From NCBI RefSeq assembly GCF_000786215.1, contig NZ_JROG01000003.1:558001-622000 (forward strand): a stretch of DNA of 64,000 bases. Reading direction: 5' to 3'. Shown here one piece after another: positions 1 to 8,765 of this stretch. A program made the position numbers and the translations under genes. Position 1 is the first letter of the stretch, and every line of letters begins with the position of its first letter. This DNA comes from Sphingomonas sp. 35-24ZXX (GTDB taxonomy: Bacteria > Pseudomonadota > Alphaproteobacteria > Sphingomonadales > Sphingomonadaceae). The notes beneath the pieces were generated by a model. It was given only the letters and a program-made list of their open reading frames with translations. It was not told the DNA's origin and made no database searches.

Positions 1-1776
1 AGCGGCAGCGACGTGCGCGGCTTTTCGCCGGTGACGGCCAACAATATCCGGCTGGAAGGGCTGTACTTCGATCGTCCCGCCGCGTTCACCGATCGGCTGG
101 TGCAGAGCAATGTCGTCCGGGTCGGGCTCACGGCACAGAACTATCTCTTCCCCGCACCCACCGGCATCGTCGACTACAAGATCCGGCCTGCGGGCAACGA
201 TCTTGTGGTCAGCACCATGCTGGGCCTCAACAGCTGGGGCGGCGGGCGTCTGGAGATCGACACGCAGATCCCGGTGGTCCGCGACAAGCTGAGCCTGGTG
301 GCGGGCATCGCCGGGTTTGTCGACGAGCTGGCACCCGGCAACCAGTCCTTCTTTGGCTCCTATGCGCTTGCGGCACGCTGGAAGCCCGGCCCATCGATCG
401 AAGTCATCCCGTTCTGGAGCCGTATCGATCTCTACAACCGCGAAGCTGCGCCCTTGTACACGCCCGAAGGCGCCTTCCTGCCGCCGCGCATCGAGCGCCG
501 CCGCTTCCCCGGTCCCGAATGGGCCGACCAGCGCAACACGGTGCAGCATTACGGCGCATTGACCAAGGCGGGCCTCGGCCCGAACTGGCAGATTGCCGCC
601 GGGCTGTTCCGCTCGACATCGGACAGCGCCACCAATTTCGCCCAGAACTTCACCGCGCTGCGCCCCGATGGCACCGCCATCCGCCGGGTCTCGAGCGATC
701 CGCCGCTTTCGCTCGCGGGCACCAGCGGCGAGCTGCGCATCAGCCGCAGCTTTGCCGAAGGCCCGCGCCGCCATACGCTGCACGCAGCCTTGCGTGGTCG
801 CGAACGGGTGAGCCGCTACAGCGGCGGTGCGTCGGTCAGCTTCGCCCGCGCGCCGATCGATGCAGTGCTCGATATTCCCGAGCCCGATTTCGCCTTCTCG
901 CCTCAAACCGGCGAGCAGGTAAGGCAGGCTATCGCCGGTATCGCCTATGACGGGCGCTGGCAGGGCGTTGGCGGTCTGAGTGTCGGTCTGCAGCACACCT
1001 GGTACCGCAAGCGCGTCGACCGGCCAGGCGGGATGCTGGCACGCACCGATGACGAAGCGTGGCTGCCCAATGTCACCGCTTCGGTCGAGCCGACCAGGCG
1101 GTTGGCGCTTTATGCCAGCTACACCAGGGGGCTCGAGGAAAGCGGCATTGCGCCCGACAATGCGGCCAACCGCACCGAGGCGCTGCCCGCCATCCTGACA
1201 TCGCAGGTCGATGCCGGGCTGCGCTGGAAGATCCCGGGTGGGATGAGCCTGGTCGCCGGGGTGTTTGATGTGCGCAAACCCTATTTCGCCGCCGACAGCG
1301 CCAATGTCTTTCGCGAACTGGGCGATGTCCGCCATCGCGGGGTCGAGCTCTCGGCAACGGGCACCCTGGTCCCGCGCCTCACGGTAGTGGCAGGCGCAGT
1401 GCTGATGCGACCGCGCGTCACCGGCGAAGCGGTCGAGCAGGGTCGCGTCGGTCGTCGGCCACTGGGCCAGCCTTCGCGGCTGCTGACGCTGGCGACGCAA
1501 TACGAGCTGCCGGGCGTCAAGGGCGTGCAGCTGACGCTCAACGCCACGCACCGCGGATCGCGCGCGGCCGATACGCGCAACCTGGTCTTTCTGCCCGCCC
1601 GCACCACGATCGACGCCGGCGTGCGCTGGCGGATGGCGATCGGCAAGAACCCTGCGCTGCTCAGGGTCCAGGTGCTCAACGTCACCAACACCTATGATCT
1701 CGCACTGGTCGGAAGCGGCAGCTATCAGGTCAACGCACCCCGCCAGGTCACGATGTTCCTGACGGTCGATTTCTGA
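1..1776 (+). CDS. TonB-dependent receptor, 5' end cut by window
   Basis: C-terminal part of an outer-membrane TonB-dependent receptor, probably for a ferric siderophore or a similar scarce ligand. The reading frame is open from base 1, so the true start, signal peptide, TonB box and most of the plug lie upstream. The visible part starts near the end of the plug (RGFSPVTANNIRLEGLYFDR) and runs on as alternating amphipathic beta-strands. It ends in a typical barrel signature, QVTMFLTVDF with a terminal Phe. Ligand specificity cannot be read from the sequence. No transport partner gene follows; the next gene is a separate hydroxylase. Confidence 0.85.
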   Translation, partial: SGSDVRGFSPVTANNIRLEGLYFDRPAAFTDRLVQSNVVRVGLTAQNYLFPAPTGIVDYKIRPAGNDLVVSTMLGLNSWGGGRLEIDTQIPVVRDKLSLVAGIAGFVDELAPGNQSFFGSYALAARWKPGPSIEVIPFWSRIDLYNREAAPLYTPEGAFLPPRIERRRFPGPEWADQRNTVQHYGALTKAGLGPNWQIAAGLFRSTSDSATNFAQNFTALRPDGTAIRRVSSDPPLSLAGTSGELRISRSFAEGPRRHTLHAALRGRERVSRYSGGASVSFARAPIDAVLDIPEPDFAFSPQTGEQVRQAIAGIAYDGRWQGVGGLSVGLQHTWYRKRVDRPGGMLARTDDEAWLPNVTASVEPTRRLALYASYTRGLEESGIAPDNAANRTEALPAILTSQVDAGLRWKIPGGMSLVAGVFDVRKPYFAADSANVFRELGDVRHRGVELSATGTLVPRLTVVAGAVLMRPRVTGEAVEQGRVGRRPLGQPSRLLTLATQYELPGVKGVQLTLNATHRGSRAADTRNLVFLPARTTIDAGVRWRMAIGKNPALLRVQVLNVTNTYDLALVGSGSYQVNAPRQVTMFLTVDF

Positions 1777-1909
1777 CGGTGGCTGCCGTCGGCAAGTGGA
1801 TAGGCTCGTCTCAATTTGCTGAGTGACCTCGCGTTGCCATAAGGTCGGTAAATGATTTGTTGAGACGCACTGGTTTAAGCAACGTGGCGAACTCCGGCGG
1901 AGATGTTGC

Positions 1910-2794
1910 TTGGATATTGCGGTTACCTTGATGCACCTGTGGGACCTGCAATCTGTCAAGGTGATCGTCGGCATCACGGTCGTCACGCTGCTGATTGTGA
2001 TCATCGGCGGGCATCGCGCCCTGGTGTCGCGCAATGCGCTGGCCAACAGCCGGGTCAGCCTGTTGTTCTGGTTCAGCAACCTCCTGCTCATGCCATGGCT
2101 GGCGCTGGTCAGCGCCGGCTTCGTGATGGCTTATGGCATGCTTGGCCTGCCACGTCTGTCGCCGTCGGCCTGGCAGGCGGTACCGTTTCCGTTGCTCGTT
2201 CTGATCACCTTCCTGGCCAACGAGTTCTGGCTCTATTGGGTGCATCGCTGGCTGCACAGCCGCTGGGGCTGGCCGATCCACGCCATCCACCACAGCGACA
2301 GCCACGTGAATGGCTTCACCCAGTGGCGCATCCACATTCTTGAGGCCGTCGTGATGCGCCTGTTTGCGCTCGTGATGATCGGCTGGATGGGGTTGCCACC
2401 CGCCGCCGCCGGCGCCGCTGCGCTGGCGGTGACGCTGCACGCGGCCTACATCCATTCGCCTCTGGATTGGGAGCATGGGCCGTTGCGCATGATCATCGCC
2501 AGCCCGCGCTTTCACCGCTGGCATCATCTCGACGCCGCACCAGCCTACAAGACCAACCTCGCCAATGCCGTGCCGCTGTTCGACTGGCTGTTCGGTACCT
2601 ATCGCGCGCCGCACCGGCTCGATGCTCCGATGGGCGCGCGAAGCGCCGGCGTGCCCGACACCGATTTCGGCTCGCTCTGGCTGTGGCCGTTCCGGGAATG
2701 GGCGCGGATGATCGGGGATGCGGCAGGCATTCGGCTGCGGCCGGTAGCAAAGCCGCCCGGCCCGTCGAGCGATGGCCAGTCTCTCGGGACGTGA
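1910..2794 (+). CDS. Sterol desaturase / fatty acid hydroxylase family membrane protein
   Basis: Integral-membrane di-iron hydroxylase of the fatty acid hydroxylase superfamily, about 294 aa. Hydrophobic segments occupy the first 110 residues. The histidine clusters expected for the di-iron site are present: HRWLH, HAIHHSDSHVNG and, further on, RFHRWHH. The family hydroxylates or desaturates lipids, sterols or carotenoids; the substrate here is unknown. The TTG at 1910 is preferred because a GGAG sits 7 nt upstream (1899-1902). An in-frame ATG at 1931 is the alternative. The 133 bp before the gene show no clear promoter. Confidence 0.8.
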   Translation: MDIAVTLMHLWDLQSVKVIVGITVVTLLIVIIGGHRALVSRNALANSRVSLLFWFSNLLLMPWLALVSAGFVMAYGMLGLPRLSPSAWQAVPFPLLVLITFLANEFWLYWVHRWLHSRWGWPIHAIHHSDSHVNGFTQWRIHILEAVVMRLFALVMIGWMGLPPAAAGAAALAVTLHAAYIHSPLDWEHGPLRMIIASPRFHRWHHLDAAPAYKTNLANAVPLFDWLFGTYRAPHRLDAPMGARSAGVPDTDFGSLWLWPFREWARMIGDAAGIRLRPVAKPPGPSSDGQSLGT

Positions 2795-2977
2795 GGCTGA
2801 TACGAACCGCTTGAAAACCGGGCAGTCCGGCCGCCCGGGCTAAGTGCCAGCGTAGGAGCGTCCAGAAACGACGAACACCCGCGCGATCACCTGCAAGGCC
2901 GCGCTTTGGGCAGAAGGTGCCAGCTTTCCACCCGGCAGGCGGATCAGAAACGCTGAACATCCAGGCTTTTCACGAAT

Positions 2978-3054
2978 TGGTGCGCCCGACAGGATTCGAA
3001 CCTGTGGCCCCCAGATTAGGAATCTGATGCTCTATCCTGCTGAGCTACGGGCGC
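2978..3054 (-). tRNA. tRNA-Arg (anticodon CCU)
   Basis: On the minus strand a complete cloverleaf begins GCGCCCG and closes with CGGGCGC, discriminator A and an encoded CCA. The anticodon loop reads TTCCTAA, giving CCU, which decodes AGG. The T-loop GGTTCGAATCC and the D-arm AGCTC...GAGC are intact. It lies downstream of the DUF1178 gene on the same strand. Confidence 0.95.
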
Positions 3055-3120
3055 GCGTTGCGGGGTTTAGCCAAGCGGGGGCAGCATGGCAACGCCGTTT
3101 GGCGGCGGGCGCCGCGCGGA

Positions 3121-3621
3121 TCAGTTCTTGGCGTCCGGCGGAATGACCGGAAACGGCAACGGGGCGACGGCAACGCCTTCCTCGATCAGCGCGGCGGCCT
3201 CGTCCGGCGCGGCCTGGCCGTGGATGGGTGCATGCTCTTCCTCGCCATAATGCATCGCCCTTGCGCGGTCGGCAAAGCGCTTGCCGACCCAGGTCGATTG
3301 CTCGAGCGCTCGCGCCTGCGCCTGGGCCAGCGCATGCAGTACCGCCTGCATCTTGGCGACCTCGGCCCCAGGAGCGGTATTGCTGACCGGCACAGGGACA
3401 GCCGCGCTGGGCTCCGCCTCGCGTAGCACATTGGGCTGCGCCACGCGCTGGTTGCCCTTGGCGTTGAGCCTGGGCGCCATCACCGCCTTGGTGACGTCGG
3501 TAGAGCCGCAGAACGCGCATGCGACGAGCCCGCGGGCGGACTGCTCCTCATAGGCATCGCTGGATGCGAACCAGATTTCGAACACATGGTCGTTGGCGCA
3601 CTTGAGATCGAAGACGATCAT
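3121..3621 (-). CDS. DUF1178 family zinc-ribbon-like protein
   Basis: Small protein of 166 aa matching the DUF1178 family, which is widespread in alphaproteobacteria and has no established function. The N-terminus MIVFDLKCANDHVFEIWF is characteristic. Cys8, His12, Cys35 and Cys38 (CAFC) could bind zinc. The C-terminal half is Ala-rich and helical, and ends with a proline-rich tail. The ATG at 3621 overlaps the stop of the upstream nitrilase gene by 4 nt (ATGA), which supports this start and translational coupling in the comF-grxC-nit-DUF1178 operon. Confidence 0.85.
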   Translation of the reverse strand: MIVFDLKCANDHVFEIWFASSDAYEEQSARGLVACAFCGSTDVTKAVMAPRLNAKGNQRVAQPNVLREAEPSAAVPVPVSNTAPGAEVAKMQAVLHALAQAQARALEQSTWVGKRFADRARAMHYGEEEHAPIHGQAAPDEAAALIEEGVAVAPLPFPVIPPDAKN

Positions 3622-4445
3622 GGCAGCACGGCCTCTGCCACCGGCCTGCGATTGGCGATCACCGGAACCCGTGCGCGGACATCGGCGATGCGGTCGAGCG
3701 CCAGATCGGCAAAGCCCAGCCCCGGAGCTTCCCCCATGTCGAGCAGCACCTCGCCCCAGGGGTCGATCACCACGCTGTGACCAAAAGTGCTGCGGCCGTC
3801 TTCGTGCGTGCCTGTCTGCGCCGCCGCGACGACGAAGCACGCGCTTTCGATCGCGCGCGCGCGAAGCAGCACGTGCCAGTGCGCCTGGCCCGTAGGGACG
3901 GTGAACGCGGCAGGAACCGCGATGATATCCGCGCCTGCCCGGCTCAAGACGGCATAAACCGCAGGAAAACGGATATCGTAGCAGATCGACAGCCCCAGGA
4001 CCGCTTGAGGCAGGCGCACCGCAACAGCCTGCTCTCCACCCTGATAGACCGAGGATTCGCGCCAGCTTTCACCGGTCGGCAGATCGACATCGAACAGATG
4101 AATCTTGTCGTACCGTGCCATGATGTTGCCATCGGGGGCAATCACGAATGCGCGGTTGCGCCATTTGTCGGCGGCGGTGTCGCCCTGAACGGCGAGCGAT
4201 CCGAGATGCACCCAGATGCCGGTGGCGGCGGCTGCCTGGCGCACGGCCGACAGCACGGAATCGTCTGCCTCTGGCCGGATCGTGGCAGCCGCGCGCACCC
4301 GGTTGCGGTCGAGCATGTTCGACATTTCGGGCGTGAACAGGATGTCAGCGCCGCCTGCCTTGGCCTGATGCACGGCATCGACAAGCATGATGGCGTTCGC
4401 GGCGGGATCGACACCCGCCGTCATCTGCAACACGGCAATCTTCAT
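3618..4445 (-). CDS. Carbon-nitrogen hydrolase (Nit/omega-amidase type)
   Basis: Nitrilase-superfamily amidase of 275 aa. The catalytic triad is visible: Glu40 in FTPE, Lys114 in RYDKIHLFD and Cys155 in SICYDIRFP. The motif pattern fits the Nit1/NitA branch, which hydrolyses deaminated glutathione or omega-amides, rather than true nitrilases. The gene lies 31 nt after the glutaredoxin gene and overlaps DUF1178 by 4 nt. The link to a glutaredoxin is consistent with repair of deaminated glutathione, but this is inference from family and context. Start ATG at 4445. Confidence 0.85.
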   Translation of the reverse strand: MKIAVLQMTAGVDPAANAIMLVDAVHQAKAGGADILFTPEMSNMLDRNRVRAAATIRPEADDSVLSAVRQAAAATGIWVHLGSLAVQGDTAADKWRNRAFVIAPDGNIMARYDKIHLFDVDLPTGESWRESSVYQGGEQAVAVRLPQAVLGLSICYDIRFPAVYAVLSRAGADIIAVPAAFTVPTGQAHWHVLLRARAIESACFVVAAAQTGTHEDGRSTFGHSVVIDPWGEVLLDMGEAPGLGFADLALDRIADVRARVPVIANRRPVAEAVLP

Positions 4446-4476
4446 GTCAGCCAGCCATCCAATCGGAAATGCGTCG

Positions 4477-4734
4477 TCACAGCCCCAGCATCGGGTCGAG
4501 CTTGCCCGCCCGATCGAGCGCGGCCAGATCATCCGATCCGCCGACATGCTGGCCGTCGATGAAGATCTGCGGCACGGTGCTGCGGCCGCCGGCGCGGCGG
4601 ATCATCTCGGCCTTGGGCTCGCCGCCCATCGAGACCTCGACTTCGTCAAACTCCACACCCTTGCTGCTCAGCAGCGACTTGGCGCGATAGCAATAGGGGC
4701 AGGTGAATTTGGTGTAGATTTCGATCTTGGCCAT
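4477..4734 (-). CDS. grxC: Glutaredoxin 3 (GrxC)
   Basis: Dithiol glutaredoxin of 85 aa, the normal family size. The active site CPYC is at residues 12-15, followed by the TVPQIFID cis-Pro segment and GGSDDLAALD, which forms the glutathione site. It reduces disulfides and glutathionylated proteins in the cytoplasm. It lies between comF (67 nt upstream) and the nitrilase gene (31 nt downstream), all on the minus strand, probably one operon. Confidence 0.95.
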   Translation of the reverse strand: MAKIEIYTKFTCPYCYRAKSLLSSKGVEFDEVEVSMGGEPKAEMIRRAGGRSTVPQIFIDGQHVGGSDDLAALDRAGKLDPMLGL

Positions 4735-4801
4735 GGATGCGTCCTCCAAGGGAATATTTGGGCTAATTCCGCTAGAATGCAACCGTTGTGCCGCTTTCCT
4801 G

Positions 4802-5548
4802 TCATATACCTGCGCCCTCGTCGCCCTCGCGCAGCACGCGCGCCCAGCAATAGATCGTGACCTTGGCGGCTCCGGCCTGCTTGAGCAGCCGCACACAGGC
4901 GCGCGTTGTGGCGCCGGTGGTGTAGACATCGTCCACCAGCAGCACGTGCCTGCCGGCGACACACGGCCATTTGGCGCGTGGGATCTCGAACACGCCCCGG
5001 ATTGCCTGGCTGCGCTGCTTGCGGCTCATGCCCTTGAGTGGAGGGGTGGCGCGGATGCGGCGCAGCACGTCGGTCTCGACCGGCAGGCTGTGCGGCGCTG
5101 CCAGCGAGCGCGCGATGAGGATCGACTGGTTGAACCCGCGTTGCCACAGCCGCCAGCGGTGCAGCGGTACCGGGATCAACACGACGCCGTCCCGCTCGCT
5201 CGGCAGATGGCGCTGCAGATGGCGCGCGATCAGCCGCGCCAGCCCGATCTTGCCGCCGTGCTTGAGCTTGAGTACGATGGACCGCGAGAGGTCGTCATAG
5301 ATCACCGCAGCCTTGATGCCATTGTGCTGCGGCGGATCGGCGAGGCACTCGGCGCAGACCAGATCATCGTCCCGTCCCTCGGCGAAGGGCTTGCCGCACG
5401 CCTGGCAGGCGGGGTCGCTGACAAAGCGCAAGGCGTTCCAGCAATCGCTGCAGAACTGGAGGTCGCCTTCGACCAGCACGCCGCAACCGGGGCAGCGCGG
5501 CGGCAGCACCAGATCGATCAGCGGGCGCAAGGCACGGGCGAGCGACAT
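4802..5548 (-). CDS. comF: ComF family protein (phosphoribosyltransferase-like)
   Basis: ComF-type protein of 248 aa. The N-terminal zinc-finger region has two cysteine sets (C19xxC22, C33xxC36; then C48xxC51, C65xxC68). The C-terminal phosphoribosyltransferase fold carries the PRPP loop LLVDDVYTTGATT. In transformable bacteria ComF helps internalised single-stranded DNA; in alphaproteobacteria the role is unproven. The ATG at 5548 has AAGAGGG just upstream. Longer in-frame starts would run into the divergent methyltransferase gene at 5590. Confidence 0.85.
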   Translation of the reverse strand: MSLARALRPLIDLVLPPRCPGCGVLVEGDLQFCSDCWNALRFVSDPACQACGKPFAEGRDDDLVCAECLADPPQHNGIKAAVIYDDLSRSIVLKLKHGGKIGLARLIARHLQRHLPSERDGVVLIPVPLHRWRLWQRGFNQSILIARSLAAPHSLPVETDVLRRIRATPPLKGMSRKQRSQAIRGVFEIPRAKWPCVAGRHVLLVDDVYTTGATTRACVRLLKQAGAAKVTIYCWARVLREGDEGAGI

Positions 5549-5589
5549 GCCCTCTTGTCGCGCGGCGTGCGCCCCGGCACAAGGCCCCG

Positions 5590-6453
5590 ATGACCGACAA
5601 TGCCGCCCCCCGCATGCTGTTTTCACCCGAACGCCGCCGCCTGGCGATGGCGCGCGGGCAACGGATGGCCGCGCTGCACGGTGGCGCGTTCCTCGCCGAG
5701 CATATGGCCGACGAGATCGTCGAGCGGCTCGGATGGGTCAATCGCACCTTTGCCGAGGTGCTGGTGATCGGCCACGCCCCTGCGCTGCTCACCGAGGCGC
5801 TGGCGGCGCGCGGTGCGCACCTGACCCTGGCAGGACCCGTCGGGCGGGATGGCATCTGCGATGAAGACGCCCTGCCGTTTGCGCCCGGCGCGTTCGATCT
5901 GGTGGTGTCGCTGGGGACGCTCGACAGCGTCAACGATTTGCCCGGCGCGCTGATCCAGATCAACCGGTCGCTGAAGCCCGATGGCCTGATGATGGCGGCG
6001 CTGATCGGGGCAGGCTCGCTGCCGCGACTGAAGGCGGCCATGCTGGCGGCTGACGAGGCCGGCGGGCGCGGTGTCGCTGCCCGCATCCATCCGCAGATCG
6101 ATGTCCGGGCAGCAGGCGACCTGTTGCAGCGCGCGCGCTTTGCGATGCCGGTGGCGGATAGTGACAGCCTGACAGTGCGCTATTCGGCGCTCCCCGCCCT
6201 GGTCCGCGATCTGCGCTGCCATGGCTGGACCAACACGCTGGCATCGAGCCCACCTGGATTGAGCAGGGCGTCCTTGATGGCGGCGATGCAGAGCTTTGGC
6301 GAAGGCGCCGATGCCGACGGCAAGACACCCGAGCGGTTCGAGATCGTGTATCTGAGCGGCTGGGCGCCCTCCCCCGACCAGCCCAAGCCGGCGCGGCGCG
6401 GCAGTGCGACGGCATCGCTCGCAGGCGTGCTCGGCAAGCCCAAGCAGGAGTGA
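5590..6453 (+). CDS. SAM-dependent methyltransferase (class I, NDUFAF5/BioC-like)
   Basis: Protein of 287 aa resembling the class I methyltransferases encoded next to comF in alphaproteobacteria, related to mitochondrial NDUFAF5. The N-terminal segment MLFSPERRRLAMARGQRM is typical of that group. The Rossmann core shows VLVIGHAPALL in place of the usual GxGxG motif I, then ALPFAPGAFDLVVSLGTLDSVNDLP and LKPDGLMMAAL. The weak motif I means activity is not certain. NDUFAF5 works as an arginine hydroxylase in complex I assembly, so the reaction is left open. Divergent from comF across 41 bp. Confidence 0.7.
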   Translation: MTDNAAPRMLFSPERRRLAMARGQRMAALHGGAFLAEHMADEIVERLGWVNRTFAEVLVIGHAPALLTEALAARGAHLTLAGPVGRDGICDEDALPFAPGAFDLVVSLGTLDSVNDLPGALIQINRSLKPDGLMMAALIGAGSLPRLKAAMLAADEAGGRGVAARIHPQIDVRAAGDLLQRARFAMPVADSDSLTVRYSALPALVRDLRCHGWTNTLASSPPGLSRASLMAAMQSFGEGADADGKTPERFEIVYLSGWAPSPDQPKPARRGSATASLAGVLGKPKQE

Positions 6454-6493
6454 GCGGCGGGGCGACGATCAGACGATCGCCGCCGCTATCGCC

Positions 6494-7909
6494 TTATTCG
6501 GTGCCGAAGCCGACCGACAGAAAGTCCGGCATCGGGCCGTTCCAGCCATCATCCGGGCCATCGTTGCGCGCATCATCGCGACGCGGGCGCGACGCTGCAG
6601 GCTTGCGGCGCTCGTCACGCGGCTTTTCGGCACGCGGACGATCTTCCGCCTTCTTGCGCGGCTCGGCGGTACGCGCTTCGGGCTTGCGCGGCTCGCTCTT
6701 GCGGGCATCGTCGGCTCCGCGATCGTCGGTCTTCGCACCCTTGCGCGCGCGCACCGGCTTTTCGCGCGGGCGTTCCTCCCGAACAGGCTCCGCCGCGCCT
6801 TCGAGCACGATTTCGGGAATGGTGGTGCCGATCAGCTTTTCGATATTGGCCAGTGCCTCGGCATCTTCATCGGTGATGAAGGTGAAAGCCTTGCCCGATG
6901 CGCCTGCCCGGCCGGTGCGGCCGATGCGATGGACATAATCGTCCGGGTGCCACGGAGCGTCATAGTTGAACACGTGGCTGACGCCCTTGATGTCCAGTCC
7001 GCGTGCCGCGACATCGGAAGCGACCAGGATGTTGATCGTGCCATCCTTGAACTTGTCGAGTTCGGCGATGCGGTCGCGCTGTTCCATGTCGCCATGGATC
7101 TCGCCCGAATCGAACCCGCCCTGGCGCAGCGCCTTGTTGAGATCGCGCACCGTGGTCTTGCGGTTGCAGAAGATGATTGCGGTCTGCACGCCTGCATCGA
7201 GCATCTGGAACAGCGTATCGCGCTTGCGGCGTGACGAGACGCGAACCTTGCCCTGCTCGATCGAGGCATTGGCGCTCGCAGGCCTTGCGACCTCGATATA
7301 TTTGGGATTGGTGAGGAACTTGTCCGACAGCTTCTTGATCGGCGGCGGCATGGTTGCCGAGAACAGCAAAGTCTGGCGCGTCGCGGGAAGCCGGGTGCAG
7401 ATCGTCTCGATATCGGGAATGAAGCCCATGTCGAGCATCCGGTCGGCCTCGTCGATCACCAGCAGGCCGCAGCCGGTGAGCAGGATGTTGCCGCGATCGT
7501 ACAGGTCCATCAAACGACCCGGGGTCGCGATCAGCACGTCAACGCCCTTTTCCAGCGCCTTGATCTGATCACCCATCGACACGCCGCCGATCAGCAGCGC
7601 CATCGAGAGCTTGTGATACTTGCCGTATTTCTCGAAATTCTCGGCGACCTGCGCCGCGAGTTCGCGCGTCGGCTCGAGGATCAGCGAGCGCGGCATCCGC
7701 GCGCGGCTGCGACCTTCGGCCAGGATGTCGATCATCGGCAGCACGAAGCTGGCGGTCTTGCCGGTACCCGTCTGAGCAATGCCGATCAGGTCGCGCATCA
7801 TCAGGACCGGCGGGATCGCCTGCGCCTGAATCGGCGTGGGGGTCGTATAGCCGGAATCGGTAACGGCCTGGATCAACTTTTCGGAAAGGCCGAGATCGGC
7901 AAATATCAT
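6494..7909 (-). CDS. DEAD-box ATP-dependent RNA helicase (RhlE-like)
   Basis: RNA helicase of 471 aa with the full motif set: F-x-x-LGLS and Q motif (TPTPIQAQAI), motif I AQTGTGKT at residues 45-52, PTRELAAQ, motif II DEAD in VIDEADRMLDMGF, SAT, and HRIGRTGRAG. Residues from about 385 onward form a basic, low-complexity tail rich in Arg, Lys, Glu and Pro, probably for RNA binding. It likely acts in ribosome assembly or RNA turnover. It is monocistronic: the upstream gap to the next gene is 134 bp, with no terminator recognised. Confidence 0.92.
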   Translation of the reverse strand: MIFADLGLSEKLIQAVTDSGYTTPTPIQAQAIPPVLMMRDLIGIAQTGTGKTASFVLPMIDILAEGRSRARMPRSLILEPTRELAAQVAENFEKYGKYHKLSMALLIGGVSMGDQIKALEKGVDVLIATPGRLMDLYDRGNILLTGCGLLVIDEADRMLDMGFIPDIETICTRLPATRQTLLFSATMPPPIKKLSDKFLTNPKYIEVARPASANASIEQGKVRVSSRRKRDTLFQMLDAGVQTAIIFCNRKTTVRDLNKALRQGGFDSGEIHGDMEQRDRIAELDKFKDGTINILVASDVAARGLDIKGVSHVFNYDAPWHPDDYVHRIGRTGRAGASGKAFTFITDEDAEALANIEKLIGTTIPEIVLEGAAEPVREERPREKPVRARKGAKTDDRGADDARKSEPRKPEARTAEPRKKAEDRPRAEKPRDERRKPAASRPRRDDARNDGPDDGWNGPMPDFLSVGFGTE

Positions 7910-8043
7910 AGAATATCCAGAAACAGGCAGCAGCGCGGACAGATATCGTCACGCCATCGATGCCGGGCCATTGGCCACGCGCGGTCCATGCGCAAACATC
8001 GCCGTAAAGTCAACCATTGTGCAAGAGGAGTGCGCGCGAGCGA

Positions 8044-8571
8044 TCAGTCCTCGGGGACGAGCAGGCGCAGCTTTTCGACCTCGCATTTGCTGCCCGAACG
8101 CGCCTGCAGAAGGTCCCGATCGACGCACAGGCGGCCATCGCTGCTGCGCTCCATGTAAAAGCCCTGGTAGAATTCGCGCGCCCGGCACGACCGTTCGAGC
8201 TGGGCCTCGATCATGCGCTGGTCGCGAGTGAACAGCACCAGCATGTCCTCGTTGATCACCCGCACGCCGGTGACATCGCGCATCGCAAGGCACTTGCCGA
8301 CCTTGCGCCGCTCGAACTTGGGCGGCTCGGGCTGGGGCGCCCTGCGCGGCGGCGGCGCGGGCATCAGCGACGATCGGGAGAACGACTGGCGGGGAACGCG
8401 GATGATGATGCGCTGCTCGATCCGCACCTGCGCCATGGCCCTGGGGGTCGGGTCGAGCAAGCGCTGCAGTTCGGGCGACGGAGTGTCGGCTGCGAATGCA
8501 GCACGGCCTTCGTCTGCCAGCGGCATGGAACCGAGCATCAGCACCGCAACGATGAAATCTGCAAAAACCAT
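8044..8571 (-). CDS. Hypothetical secreted protein
   Basis: Unrecognised protein of 175 aa. A short hydrophobic N-terminus (FIVAVLMLGSMPLA) suggests export. A proline-rich stretch (MPAPPPRRAPQPEPPKFERR) precedes a compact C-terminal domain with four cysteines (CLAM, SCRA, LCVD, KCEV), which could form two disulfides. No catalytic motif is seen. No clear Shine-Dalgarno precedes the ATG at 8571. It stands alone between the helicase and a divergently oriented dehydrogenase. Confidence 0.6.
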   Translation of the reverse strand: MVFADFIVAVLMLGSMPLADEGRAAFAADTPSPELQRLLDPTPRAMAQVRIEQRIIIRVPRQSFSRSSLMPAPPPRRAPQPEPPKFERRKVGKCLAMRDVTGVRVINEDMLVLFTRDQRMIEAQLERSCRAREFYQGFYMERSSDGRLCVDRDLLQARSGSKCEVEKLRLLVPED

Positions 8572-8689
8572 GGCCGCGCGCGGCGATCCTCCAGACCCGT
8601 TAAACCCCTGCCCCCGGGGTAGTCCGAACGATTGAACCGCCGATTAACGATGCCCTGCCAGGGCCAACCCGCATCGAATTGTCGCGCCG

Positions 8690-8760
8690 CGTGATATTTT
8701 TATCACGGCCGCCAGGTTGCGCGCGGCTGATTGTCGTGATCGCCTGCCGGGTGTATCACG
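8690..8760. promoter_or_regulatory. Paired inverted repeats upstream of the FAD dehydrogenase, possible operator
   Basis: A perfect 7-bp inverted repeat CGTGATA-TTTT-TATCACG lies at 8690-8707. The same half-sites recur as CGTGAT at 8735-8740 and ATCACG at 8755-8760, the last just before the ATG at 8766. Two repeat pairs in the 194-bp divergent gap look like operator sites for a dimeric regulator. No adjacent regulator gene is present, and the factor is unknown. Confidence 0.4.
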
Positions 8761-8765
8761 CCGCC

